This document shows, one piece after another, positions 44,901 to 51,779 of a DNA stretch of 64,000 nucleotides. Under the pieces are notes generated by a model that was given only the letters and a program-made list of their open reading frames with translations, was not told the origin of the DNA and searched no databases. Source of the stretch: a virus; IMG/VR virus record IMGVR_UViG_3300042882_001139, positions 59,068 to 123,067 of that record, one strand, 5' to 3'. Position numbers and translations under genes: made by a program. How positions within the stretch are numbered: the stretch's first letter is position 1; each line of letters begins with the position of its first letter.

Positions 44901-45413
44901 CTCGCCGAGGCGGTCAGAAAGATCGCGGGAGTGCGTTTGTATGTTTACGGTCACACTGCTAATGAGTTTGGTGCCGACTCAATGACTATTTTTGAGCACT
45001 ATACGCCGCGCGACGGTGAAAATTTAACCAGGCTCGGCGGTATTCGTGCACATTCCAACAATTACGACGGCTACGCTATCAAAGATGTAGCAAAACGGCT
45101 GTCAGAGGATCAGGCTAAAAAGAAGTACTTGTTTGTAATTGCCGACGGTTTGCCAGCTGGTTCTGGCTACGGCGGTGAAACTGCTGAAAAGCATGTCACG
45201 AGCGTGTGCAAATTCACACGTGAGCGCCTCAAGATCAGCACATATGCGTTCGCTGTTGGCGTGCACGGTACGCAGCAGGGTGCTTTTAAGCGACAGTATG
45301 GCGACAAGCACGTTGTGTTTGTCAACGATGTCGCGAAGTGCTTGCCGCAAATTGTGCGTTTCCTCAGAAACGCAATGCAGCAAGAACGGAAGTTGGTCGG
45401 GATCGGAGACTAA
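41991..45413 (+). CDS. CobT-like VWA-domain protein (1140 aa)
   Basis: The first 120 residues are Asp/Gly/Tyr/Ser-rich and probably disordered. Residues about 130-900 are largely helical, with long Glu/Lys/Ala coiled-coil-like stretches. The C-terminal third (about 930-1140) is a VWA domain with the MIDAS motif DQSGSMSG (about residues 951-958), preceded by AVGLLV. It is the likely partner of the upstream AAA ATPase, like CobT with CobS. In the cell the pair inserts metals or remodels proteins; the phage target is unknown. Confidence 0.8.
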   Translation: MADKKWKSLWGNYEAEKDTDEAKKPRGPRPNPDYRSIEDDGDEHGPIGFHTEKSGGYSSYGDYAADDRAGSDYGGYGYSGYSYSESFDDSDMDWYRRNSFRYSRNVDYSPSSLFRSTFSSRTSFAYGTDSDAQNKAIRALRNLTRSANTIVDKTGQNKTSFAVQFSQGSDSNGVTDALNDNKQRVVFVSPDDLLASDTAEVEDAIVDALTGFVLLRVQISQDITPDVLGPINGTGLQLIGFHAAKEFFANDANFSKLDAKKMALATTEYYLAGMLAKSMLTRLARRTVVSDWGGFAPYFVRHAKKFITVRENLEKAEPSLEAIVGRLAYNMIADEDPLAIPEQVAELASKHLGAEVEPANLLETCQKLVHDISDLLHKENEDAPAGDIENALQDMFKQAQEEQSKTSTGASAMKDMLTCLGEGMGDIAEQQRNGLAKSNEQEELLARAGSKARGEQSIEQLIKAIKSLDKQLESVKSSCADEHLTPAAKRSTVDTLRHQIAYALQARPQAIEALEKAGVAEAREFVPNLDKLHAELMSTAPTEKDVEKVQSLLEDLVKKAKAAAKTLHGPNKTEVQEAIHGAKTHFETQREKFVEIQAKLEKLRNDVAAGPTLHGEKVCATALLNKLIEGVSTYIQTIKDNLPRIEHSENLVAECRTSDKLVTQLNAVRSVMSALNSRAAHTFYDNYELHTSGLLRNLVRELSQAMQHDDLPKSAAVPVAVENTMGHEAISDVGFLAQLLETLSGGFLSKLSGLEPIERRNAIAAPKLDLDTMEKLIRALNTLRGSAKDSSAAEKTAENVNEKMGAAHAAFSPVDGGLFGEKVEAKTKVLTGDAIGHVNDEASNAQEEEYVAYLNNSDSTKPKARVREESGRLGDSQKTVQIVRTKNKNAIARIRSALQFQAGRRSVEVHGLLSGDLDEGSLHKLDYDCEHIWSQKTISKLPDVAVGLLVDQSGSMSGPKINSARDICIMLAEAVRKIAGVRLYVYGHTANEFGADSMTIFEHYTPRDGENLTRLGGIRAHSNNYDGYAIKDVAKRLSEDQAKKKYLFVIADGLPAGSGYGGETAEKHVTSVCKFTRERLKISTYAFAVGVHGTQQGAFKRQYGDKHVVFVNDVAKCLPQIVRFLRNAMQQERKLVGIGD

Positions 45414-45432
45414 GGAAACTAGGTAGTCTGGG

Positions 45433-45456
45433 GTGGGCTGAAATTTTTCAGCCCAC
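45433..45456 (+). terminator. Terminator-like hairpin after the VWA gene
   Basis: GTGGGCTGA pairs with TCAGCCCAC around an AATTTT loop, 20 bases after the VWA stop. The nine-pair stem is perfect, but no strong T-run follows, so it may be leaky or may end transcripts on the other strand. Confidence 0.5.
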
Positions 45457-45548
45457 TCTGGACCGCCCGGTGTGTTTGTGTTAGAAGATCGGTTCACGCA
45501 ACGGACGCGTGCACCTTGTTGTTCGATTTTTCAAGGAGATTTCTAGTA

Positions 45549-45875
45549 ATGAAGACCTGTATTGCTTCTTTTGCGTTCGCTCTGTTCTGCGCTTGCGGCC
45601 TCGCCGGCGAGGAAAGTGTTCTCGTCAAGACGCCGGAGCCGACCCCCGTGGTCGTCGCTGCTCCAGCTACAGACTGCAATGCTTGTGCTCAAGGTACGTG
45701 TTGTGCGGAAAGTTCGACCCGTGCTACGTGCCGTCCAGGTCTGTTCGGTCGCACGATCGAGCGGACGCGTACCGTTACGCGTGCGGTTGTTGAGGTGCCT
45801 GTCAAGGTTGTGACGGCTCCGGCTCGGGCGGTTCGCGTTCGTCGCGGCTGCTGTGCTGCCGGTCGCTGCCAGTGA
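45549..45875 (+). CDS. Exported small Cys/Arg-rich protein (moron-like)
   Basis: A 108-residue protein with AAGGAG before the ATG. Residues 1-20 are a signal peptide with a hydrophobic core ending in AxA-like small residues. The mature part has a Pro/Ala region, Cys patches (CNACAQGTCC, and CC near the end) and Arg-rich stretches (ERTRTVTRAVVEV). It should act outside the cytoplasm. The style resembles small exported proteins of planctomycetes, so it may come from the host. It is bounded by two hairpins and likely has its own transcript. Confidence 0.65.
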   Translation: MKTCIASFAFALFCACGLAGEESVLVKTPEPTPVVVAAPATDCNACAQGTCCAESSTRATCRPGLFGRTIERTRTVTRAVVEVPVKVVTAPARAVRVRRGCCAAGRCQ

Positions 45876-45909
45876 TCTCGGCGGGCAACTAACAAGTTCG
45901 CGCTAAGGA

Positions 45910-45945
45910 GGGCGTCGAGTATGTACTCGACGCCCTTTTTGTTTT
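45910..45945 (+). terminator. Rho-independent terminator
   Basis: GGGCGTCGAGTA-TG-TACTCGACGCCC forms a perfect 12-pair stem with a two-base loop (the innermost pairs will probably open), followed directly by TTTTTGTTTT. This is the clearest intrinsic terminator in the window. It ends the exported-protein transcript before the accessory cluster. Confidence 0.9.
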
Positions 45946-45973
45946 ACACCCACAATGTTAAGGATTTTGAACA

Positions 45974-46225
45974 ATGAAGTACTACCATGTCCGCGTCAGC
46001 AACCAGAACAGCCAAGAACTTGTTGTAATCGCGGCCAACGCTGACGACGCAAAGCGAGCAGCCGCTGAACGACTCCACGGCGGCACACCCGAAAATGTCA
46101 AGTTTCTACGAGAAGACGTAGGTGCGTCTGTAGACGTGAGCGAGGCGACGCGCGAAGGCTGGCTTGAGGCCTGTGCCCGCGAAACTGAAGCCAAGAATAA
46201 CGAGGGCAAAACTGATGGGAATTGA
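45974..46225 (+). CDS. Small unknown protein
   Basis: An 83-residue protein. MKYYHVRVSNQNSQELVVIAAN forms two strands, followed by a helix (DDAKRAAAERLHG) and a helical acidic tail. The small alpha/beta fold has no motif I recognise. Its end overlaps the next gene by 11 bases. Confidence 0.5.
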   Translation: MKYYHVRVSNQNSQELVVIAANADDAKRAAAERLHGGTPENVKFLREDVGASVDVSEATREGWLEACARETEAKNNEGKTDGN

Positions 46226-46745
46226 CATCTATTTAAAGTGGCCCGGTATGACTGATGAAGAGAAGCAAAATCAAATAACGGGCTACTCCACAACTTCTGG
46301 CAACGTCGGTTACCTGCGAGAGGCCTATCACGGCGGGCCATATGCGACAAAGATTTTGGTGCGTGAGGCGTTTGAGGCTAGCGAATGCGAAGCCCAGATC
46401 CCTGCCGCCACGATGCGGATGCGGCTCAAATGCGTCACAGAGCCAGCCCGGGGCGTCGAGGGCGGTGACATGCTAGCGATGCTGCTTCCGGAACTGCTCA
46501 AAAAAATACACAACGGCAGCGAGGATAAAGAACCGGTAACAATCTCTGGCGCCCACAGCGGAAACGTACACACCGCACCTATGTCTGTCGAGGAGGCGAT
46601 TCGCCTGCGCTGCAATTCGCTCTACCCGGAAGACGGGGAAGACTATATTTACGAAGTTACAAAATCGTTTAGGGAGTTTGTCGCACTTGCCGAAAGAAAA
46701 GAAAAAGAAACTGGAGAGCCCTGCACCGTCCTCGCCTCCTACTAA
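46215..46745 (+). CDS. Conserved hypothetical protein (YLREAYHGGPYAT family)
   Basis: A 176-residue protein starting MGIDIYLKWPGM. The segment VGYLREAYHGGPYATKILVREAF (about residues 31-53) is one I remember from uncharacterised phage and environmental bacterial proteins. The rest is helical. It overlaps its neighbours at both ends. The function is unknown. Confidence 0.6.
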   Translation: MGIDIYLKWPGMTDEEKQNQITGYSTTSGNVGYLREAYHGGPYATKILVREAFEASECEAQIPAATMRMRLKCVTEPARGVEGGDMLAMLLPELLKKIHNGSEDKEPVTISGAHSGNVHTAPMSVEEAIRLRCNSLYPEDGEDYIYEVTKSFREFVALAERKEKETGEPCTVLASY

Positions 46746-47151
46746 AAAGGGCACCGAACGGGATATGGAGCTTGAACTGCGTAAAATAATCGGCAAAGCT
46801 CCGGCTATAGACCACGCGCAGAAAATCAAAAAATACTGCAAAGAGCTGTACGCTGCCGGATGGAAAAGTATGTGCGTAACATACTCAGGTTCCGGCGACA
46901 GCTGCAGCGACTTTGAATTTTCTATCGCCAACGAAGAAGAAGAATTTCATTTCTCGGACGTGACGACCGTGTTCACCGGCGGTTTTACGCTTAAAGACGT
47001 CGAGCGTGAATTGTGGGAACTGCTGCCCGTTGGATTCGAAAACAACGAAGGCGGCGAAGGCACTATCAAAATTACAACTAAAACAGGCCGGATAGTTGTT
47101 GACCATACGACCTATTACACCGAGTCTAGCCGTGATGTGAGGCGTTACTAA
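46687..47151 (+). CDS. DUF6878-like protein, copy 1
   Basis: A 154-residue protein in the longer form; the start is uncertain. TTG at 46687 has AGGGAG upstream and encodes a Lys-rich head, while the ATG at 46765 gives a 128-residue core. The core includes VTYSGSGDSC, a Gly-rich PVGFENNEGGEGTIKI turn and VDHTTYYTE, which match the DUF6878 pattern. A second copy lies two genes downstream. The function is unknown. Confidence 0.55.
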   Translation: MPKEKKKKLESPAPSSPPTKKGTERDMELELRKIIGKAPAIDHAQKIKKYCKELYAAGWKSMCVTYSGSGDSCSDFEFSIANEEEEFHFSDVTTVFTGGFTLKDVERELWELLPVGFENNEGGEGTIKITTKTGRIVVDHTTYYTESSRDVRRY

Positions 47152-47540
47152 TGGGGCTATGTGTTTTTAAAACAACAGCCATACGCCGATGTGTTGAACA
47201 CGCCTTGATGTCAAAACACTGGAACATGGCGTGGTCGGACGCACCTGCCCAGCCAGGCTTTCTGTTCGTGCACGACCAAGGCGTTTATTTAATGTCGAAC
47301 GGCAACCCGCGAGATCTAGTTGCCGGCACTGACTCGTCCTACTGTGCTTACGCGCAAGACTGCAATCCGGCAATTGACGAAGAGTGGTGGGAGACTGCCC
47401 GAGCCCTCGTCGGCGGCGATGATTTTGGTGAGTTTATCGCCGTGCCAAAGAACTGGAAAAGTTCTCTAGAAAAATATGAAGAGTTCTGTATCGACGTGAG
47501 CGACGCCGCGTTCGACATTTATTTCCGGAAACCGCGATGA
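47151..47540 (+). CDS. DUF3085 family protein
   Basis: A 129-residue protein. PGFLFVHDQGVYLMSNGNPRD, then CNPAIDEEWWETARALVGGDDFGE, fits the DUF3085 family found in plasmids and phages. Its function is unknown. It is flanked by the two DUF6878-like genes with 1-base and 4-base overlaps, so the three are translated together. Confidence 0.7.
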   Translation: MGLCVFKTTAIRRCVEHALMSKHWNMAWSDAPAQPGFLFVHDQGVYLMSNGNPRDLVAGTDSSYCAYAQDCNPAIDEEWWETARALVGGDDFGEFIAVPKNWKSSLEKYEEFCIDVSDAAFDIYFRKPR

Positions 47541-48016
47541 CAAGTAAAACAAAAACTACCTTAGATTTTCTACTGGAAAAACTGCGGTATCACGAAATCA
47601 AATACGCCATTGCGTATTTTGACGGCTCAGGTGACAGCGGCTGCGTGTCATCTGTGCACGCTAAAACTATTGACGACGTTGAACTGTCGCACCAGTCACT
47701 AGAAACAATTGTGTTTACAGACGTCGCCAACGAGGACCTGTCGCACACCTATTTCGACGACAGTTACTTGGGCGGTGCAATCAAACCCCGCGATTTCAAA
47801 AAGAAACCGCTAACGCTCGTAGAACTTGTGGTTGACGTAGCGGAACTGCTCCTAGAAACAAAGCACGCCGGCTGGGAAATAGACGCCGGCGCGTATGGTC
47901 ACATTACATTTACGCCACTGGCTCAGTACCACAAAACAGATCCCGTAGTTATCGATTTCAACGAGAACTACAACGATCACGACGACTACGAGTCAGAAGA
48001 ATACAACGACAATTAG
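47537..48016 (+). CDS. DUF6878-like protein, copy 2
   Basis: A 159-residue protein with AYFDGSGDSGC (residues about 26-36) and GWEIDAGAYGHITF near residues 113-126, the same arrangement as copy 1. The middle is acidic, and the tail is Asn/Asp/Glu-rich. It overlaps the DUF3085 gene in an ATGA. The two copies have diverged a good deal outside these motifs. Confidence 0.6.
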   Translation: MTSKTKTTLDFLLEKLRYHEIKYAIAYFDGSGDSGCVSSVHAKTIDDVELSHQSLETIVFTDVANEDLSHTYFDDSYLGGAIKPRDFKKKPLTLVELVVDVAELLLETKHAGWEIDAGAYGHITFTPLAQYHKTDPVVIDFNENYNDHDDYESEEYNDN

Positions 48017-48035
48017 TTTTAATTACGAGGATGCT

Positions 48036-48617
48036 GTGCCAAACTGGTGCGATAACGTAGTCACATTCACACATTCCGACCCCACGCAGATTAGACGCGT
48101 AGCAGAGGCCTGGAACAACAACGCACTTATGGAGACATTTGTGCCGTGCCCAGAAGATGTAAAAAATACGCCGTCAGCCCACTATCCCAGCAATACCCCC
48201 GAGAAATTTATTCAAGAGCAGCGCGAAAAAATAAACGTCAAACTTTACGGTCATGCGAATTGGTACGACTGGCAGGTCGCTAACTGGGGCACTAAATGGG
48301 GCGTTGCACGACATGAGGGAGCACCTGATGTAGTTGTCACAAATAATGACAAGAAAATTACGCTAAGTTTTCGGTCTGCGTGGTCACCGCCAGTTGAGTT
48401 TTACTCAAAAATGACGGCACTTGGTTTTGGTGTTGCTGCCACATACTGCGAACTTAGCATGGGCTATGTTGGTGAGTTTAATTACGGGGTGGACGTAGAG
48501 TGGTCACTAGAAGGTTTTGACAACACCGTGCAGTGGCTCGAAGAGCACATCCCCCACAAAATCTGCGAAGACTTTAATTTGTACGAGCAGCTCTGTCATG
48601 AGGAAGAAAATGAGTAG
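48036..48617 (+). CDS. Api92-like / DUF1281 protein
   Basis: A 193-residue protein with a GTG start. MPNWCDNVVTFTH, a middle block with WYDWQVANWGTKWGV, and SFRSAWSPPVEFYSKM closely follow the DUF1281 (YubB/Api92-like) family found on plasmids and phages. Its role is not established. Overlapping accessory genes surround it. Confidence 0.8.
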   Translation: MPNWCDNVVTFTHSDPTQIRRVAEAWNNNALMETFVPCPEDVKNTPSAHYPSNTPEKFIQEQREKINVKLYGHANWYDWQVANWGTKWGVARHEGAPDVVVTNNDKKITLSFRSAWSPPVEFYSKMTALGFGVAATYCELSMGYVGEFNYGVDVEWSLEGFDNTVQWLEEHIPHKICEDFNLYEQLCHEEENE

Positions 48618-48837
48618 GCCTGTCCTAGACGAAGAATCAGACGCCGTTATAGACGACCTGGCTGAAAGCACCTGGGTCGGTACGAAAGACTTTTCTGTTT
48701 ACATTAAAAAGACAGACGAGGGCGTTATTGTCGATATCTACGCCGTCGACTGCGAGGATTGCGACGCGCTGGCTAGTTGCTACGCGTTTGACGCTGATGC
48801 CGCATTCATGCGCGAGGCTGTAGAAAATGACGATTGA
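48610..48837 (+). CDS. Small acidic protein
   Basis: A 75-residue acidic protein starting in the overlap with the previous stop. It has alternating Asp/Val/Ile strands (VIVDIYAVDC) and a DCEDCDALASC segment whose Cys could bind metal. It overlaps the next gene by 11 bases. Not recognised. Confidence 0.5.
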   Translation: MSRPVLDEESDAVIDDLAESTWVGTKDFSVYIKKTDEGVIVDIYAVDCEDCDALASCYAFDADAAFMREAVENDD

Positions 48838-49051
48838 CGAAGCCATTAAACTACTAGAAGCTGAAAAAGCCGCGGGCGTAAAAAGCATTATTCTTGCGTG
48901 GTGGAACGCTGATATGTTTGACCGGCAAGACGACGAAGCGTGGGCTGCCGACGTCGAGCAAATTGACGACAAGTTTGACTGGTCTTCTACGCACGACGAC
49001 ATTCTTTATTGCCTAGAATCTCTTTTAACAGACGAGAAAAACGGGGATTAA
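48827..49051 (+). CDS. Small conserved-looking protein
   Basis: A 74-residue protein. The region VKSIILAWWNADMFDRQDDEAWAADVEQIDDKFDWSSTHDD is rich in Trp and Asp and resembles a small protein family I recall from large environmental phages. No function is known. It ends one base before the next gene. Confidence 0.55.
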   Translation: MTIDEAIKLLEAEKAAGVKSIILAWWNADMFDRQDDEAWAADVEQIDDKFDWSSTHDDILYCLESLLTDEKNGD

Positions 49052-49447
49052 ATGGCCCACCCTTACCATCACGCACTTTCAAGCGTCAAAAAATGGGGCG
49101 GCAAACCCGAAGACTATCAAGCCATTCACGACTGGTTCGATGAGTCTAAAAGCCACATGGCAGATTTCCGGCATCGAGCCCTGCGGCACCATTCAGAAGG
49201 TATCTTTATGGCGGAAAGGATTTTCGGCCACACTATTACAAATTCTGCCGGACGCGAGGTAATGGTTCGCTATATCGGCGAACAACACGTACAAGAAGAT
49301 TTGGGGCGTATTCCGTCGATCAACGACTGGTTTCGCCACATCGCGGTTCAGAGTTGGATGTACGGCAACCGTAAAAGCCTTGAGAAAGAATTGCTTGAAC
49401 CGCCGACACCCGAGAACGACACGAAAGAGATAGAACTCGTCGCGTAG
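49052..49447 (+). CDS. DUF6915 family protein
   Basis: A 131-residue protein. MAHPYHHALSSVKKWGG, DWFDESKSHMADFRHRALRHH, the FMAERIFGHTITN segment and IGEQHVQEDLG match the DUF6915 family over nearly the whole length. It occurs widely in phages and in bacterial genomes near mobile DNA. Several His residues could bind metal, but the role is unknown. Confidence 0.75.
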   Translation: MAHPYHHALSSVKKWGGKPEDYQAIHDWFDESKSHMADFRHRALRHHSEGIFMAERIFGHTITNSAGREVMVRYIGEQHVQEDLGRIPSINDWFRHIAVQSWMYGNRKSLEKELLEPPTPENDTKEIELVA

Positions 49448-49477
49448 CGGCGGGCGCTGTTGTAAAGGAATTTTACA

Positions 49478-50161
49478 GTGCTGCAGTTATTAGATTTATT
49501 TTGCTGTGCCGGGCTTGCTTCTGACGGCTATGCAGCCGCAGGTTTTAAAGTCACCGGAGTGGATATTCGCCCACAGCCTAATTACCCGCACAAATTTATA
49601 CAGACCGACGCACTAGAACTTTTAAAAGACAAAGAGTTTCTTAAGCAGTTCGACGGTATTCACGCCAGTCCGCCGTGCCAAGCCCATACCCGGGCCAAGC
49701 ATTTGCGGGACGCACAAGGCGGCAAAAGTAAAGCAGGCGACCTGCTTACTCCCGCACTTGCTCTGTTGCGTGAGTTGAAAATTCCATGGGTAGTTGAAAA
49801 TGTTCCCGGCGCTCCAGGAATGGAGGCCGCGGTTATCGAATGCGGATCTTCACATGCTTTGAAGGTTCGCCGGCATCGCCTGTTTCTTTCAGACGCCGTA
49901 CCCCTCGTGCGGCTCCCGTGCCGCCACAAAGAGCAGGGAAAGCCTATTGGCGTGTACCACGTCATGGGCGACACATGCAAAGGCGTGTGCAAGAAAACAG
50001 GCAAACTGGTCATTGGCGGCTCAACAGCCAAGACGTTGGAAGAAGGCATGTGGGCTATGGGCGTTACACGTAAAGTAACGTGGAACGAACTTAAAGAAGG
50101 ATTGCCGCCCGCGTATACGCAACACATCGGCGAACAACTGGCGGCATTTATAACGAGGTAA
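49478..50161 (+). CDS. Phage-type cytosine C5 methyltransferase
   Basis: A 227-residue protein with a GTG start and AAAGGAA upstream. Motif I is LLDLFCCAGLASDGY, motif IV is SPPCQAHT with the catalytic Cys near residue 67, and motif VI is WVVENVPGAP (about 105-112). RHRLFLS (about 132-138) is like motif VIII. It is short, with a small target-recognition region, as in phage solitary methylases. It would methylate cytosine in phage DNA, perhaps against host restriction. A second enzyme of this kind lies at 54524. Confidence 0.8.
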   Translation: MLQLLDLFCCAGLASDGYAAAGFKVTGVDIRPQPNYPHKFIQTDALELLKDKEFLKQFDGIHASPPCQAHTRAKHLRDAQGGKSKAGDLLTPALALLRELKIPWVVENVPGAPGMEAAVIECGSSHALKVRRHRLFLSDAVPLVRLPCRHKEQGKPIGVYHVMGDTCKGVCKKTGKLVIGGSTAKTLEEGMWAMGVTRKVTWNELKEGLPPAYTQHIGEQLAAFITR

Positions 50162-50169
50162 CAGTTTTC

Positions 50170-50421
50170 GTGACGGAACCAAAAGAACCCGAACACGTTT
50201 TACAGTGGTGCCGAAATTTAACGCAAACGCTGAAAGACGGCGGTGTATGGGGCATTCCGCGCTCAGGGATAGCCTTTAAAATTGACAAAAAGAATCAACG
50301 TCTTATTCTCGTCACCGGCACCGAAACTGACGAAGACTACATAGCCACAAAGCGTGTCTTTGCACAAATTGGCTGGGACGTTATTACGAAAGAAATGCGC
50401 GATGGCGAAGACCATTCTTGA
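50170..50421 (+). CDS. Small unknown protein
   Basis: An 83-residue protein with a GTG start 8 bases after the methylase gene. The centre holds a beta hairpin (GIAFKIDKKNQRLILVTG), followed by a helix. It overlaps the next gene by 20 bases. It may be coupled to the methylase, but nothing in the sequence says how. Confidence 0.5.
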   Translation: MTEPKEPEHVLQWCRNLTQTLKDGGVWGIPRSGIAFKIDKKNQRLILVTGTETDEDYIATKRVFAQIGWDVITKEMRDGEDHS

Positions 50422-50623
50422 GTTCGACAGCAGTGAAGACCACAGCGAAATGATGGCCGCCATACATGGCATGGACTGGAAGCTGACTGTCGAAAGTATT
50501 GACCTGTGGTTACGAAACGCACTTAAGTACGGGCATGAATATACAACACCTAACGAAGCCCTTGAAGCCGCACGACGACACTTGCATGACGAAATGGTGG
50601 GAAGAGGCATTGATATTGTTTGA
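50402..50623 (+). CDS. Small helical protein
   Basis: A 73-residue protein. The segment AIHGMDWKLTVESIDLWLRNALKYGHE suggests a small helical bundle seen in other phage proteins. There is no motif for function. Overlaps on both sides tie it to its neighbours. Confidence 0.55.
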   Translation: MAKTILEFDSSEDHSEMMAAIHGMDWKLTVESIDLWLRNALKYGHEYTTPNEALEAARRHLHDEMVGRGIDIV

Positions 50624-51155
50624 AGACCATTGGTTCTTCAAGCCGTTTCGCGCCGTGCGTAATTGGCAATACCGCACCCGAAAACAAGTGCAGCGTATGT
50701 GGGCGTTTGCAATGTTCGGGCGAGAAAATTACGACTTTGACGGCGCATATTTAATTGCGTTGATAGTGTTTAAATTAAAACGCATTCAACGTTGTTTAGT
50801 TAACGACTCTGTGTGCAAGCACGACGCAAAGACTTTGCAGGCTTTACGCGTCGCCATTCGCTTGGGCGAACGCCTTAGCCGCGAGAACTACGACCAAGCA
50901 ATGAACTGCCACAACAAAAAGTGGGGCGAACCAGAAACAACGTTTGAGCCAGCCGGAAAGTTTGAAAACGGAAAGTTTGCTGGCCGAGGCGGGGCCGTAA
51001 TGGTGACCAAGCGACAAAACGTGACACCGGCCACCGCAGAACAAGAACGACAAGAATTCATGGCGGCAATTGACGCCGACGAAGCCACGCAGGCCAGAGA
51101 GGCTCGTTGGTTTTTTGCCATCATAAACCAGCACTATCCGATGTGGTGGGACTGA
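50586..51155 (+). CDS. Unknown protein with aromatic N-terminus
   Basis: A 189-residue protein. The ATG at 50586 is chosen within the overlap because earlier codons look out of place. The first 60 residues are rich in Trp, Phe and Arg; the rest is helical with Lys/Arg. A weak hydrophobic stretch (LIALIVF) might be a membrane-surface helix. It is not recognised. Confidence 0.5.
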   Translation: MTKWWEEALILFEDHWFFKPFRAVRNWQYRTRKQVQRMWAFAMFGRENYDFDGAYLIALIVFKLKRIQRCLVNDSVCKHDAKTLQALRVAIRLGERLSRENYDQAMNCHNKKWGEPETTFEPAGKFENGKFAGRGGAVMVTKRQNVTPATAEQERQEFMAAIDADEATQAREARWFFAIINQHYPMWWD

Positions 51156-51178
51156 TTTCAAACGCAGAAAGGACAATC

Positions 51179-51451
51179 ATGACAGCACAAAATAACGGAA
51201 ATAACGGCGGATTTTGGGTGGTACTTGCCATCGTATTTGGCATTGCTATGCTTGGCCAACTAGTCGGCGGTGGCGGCAGCACGAGCTCCAACTCGAGCTC
51301 TACAACGCCACCCGCAAGCAGCGGTTCTTTCGAGCACAGGTATGTGCAAGAGCGATTCAAGCAAGAAGGCTACAACGCCGCTGAATCTCGCCAAGCGGCT
51401 GACGCAGTGATGCGGTTTCACGAAGCACAACAGCAACGAAAAAACAGGTAA
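51179..51451 (+). CDS. Small single-helix membrane protein
   Basis: A 90-residue protein with a membrane helix at residues about 10-30 (FWVVLAIVFGIAMLGQLVG), a Ser/Thr linker and a charged helical tail. The orientation is probably N-in with a long outside or inside tail. The function is unknown. AGAAAGGA precedes the start. Confidence 0.5.
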   Translation: MTAQNNGNNGGFWVVLAIVFGIAMLGQLVGGGGSTSSNSSSTTPPASSGSFEHRYVQERFKQEGYNAAESRQAADAVMRFHEAQQQRKNR

Positions 51452-51453
51452 AA

Positions 51454-51765
51454 ATGATTCGACTCGCTGACAAAAAGCTCCTGGCAAAACTGAACGAGGC
51501 TGCAAACCACATGAACTACAACCGGCAAGTCGTGCCGGAGGCAATAGAACGATTGCCCGATGACGTCATTGTGGCTGTGTCGCCAATCATGATTCACGAA
51601 CATGCGGCCGGAAAACCCGTAGATCCGCACCTCCGATGCTCGTTGCAAATTTTGCATCCAGCGTCAGACCTATTTCGCGGGCTGTTTCTCGACATCCCGT
51701 GCGAGTTGTTCGAAAAATTGCCGCCGATGCCGACGCGGGAAGTTGTGCCCGCTGCGGTCGACTAG
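51454..51765 (+). CDS. Small unknown protein
   Basis: A 103-residue protein 2 bases after the membrane protein gene. Mixed helices and strands, with LPDDVIVAVSPIM in the middle. Its 3' end overlaps a possible upstream extension of the next gene. No family is recognised. Confidence 0.5.
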   Translation: MIRLADKKLLAKLNEAANHMNYNRQVVPEAIERLPDDVIVAVSPIMIHEHAAGKPVDPHLRCSLQILHPASDLFRGLFLDIPCELFEKLPPMPTREVVPAAVD

Positions 51766-51779
51766 TATCACAACGCTCC

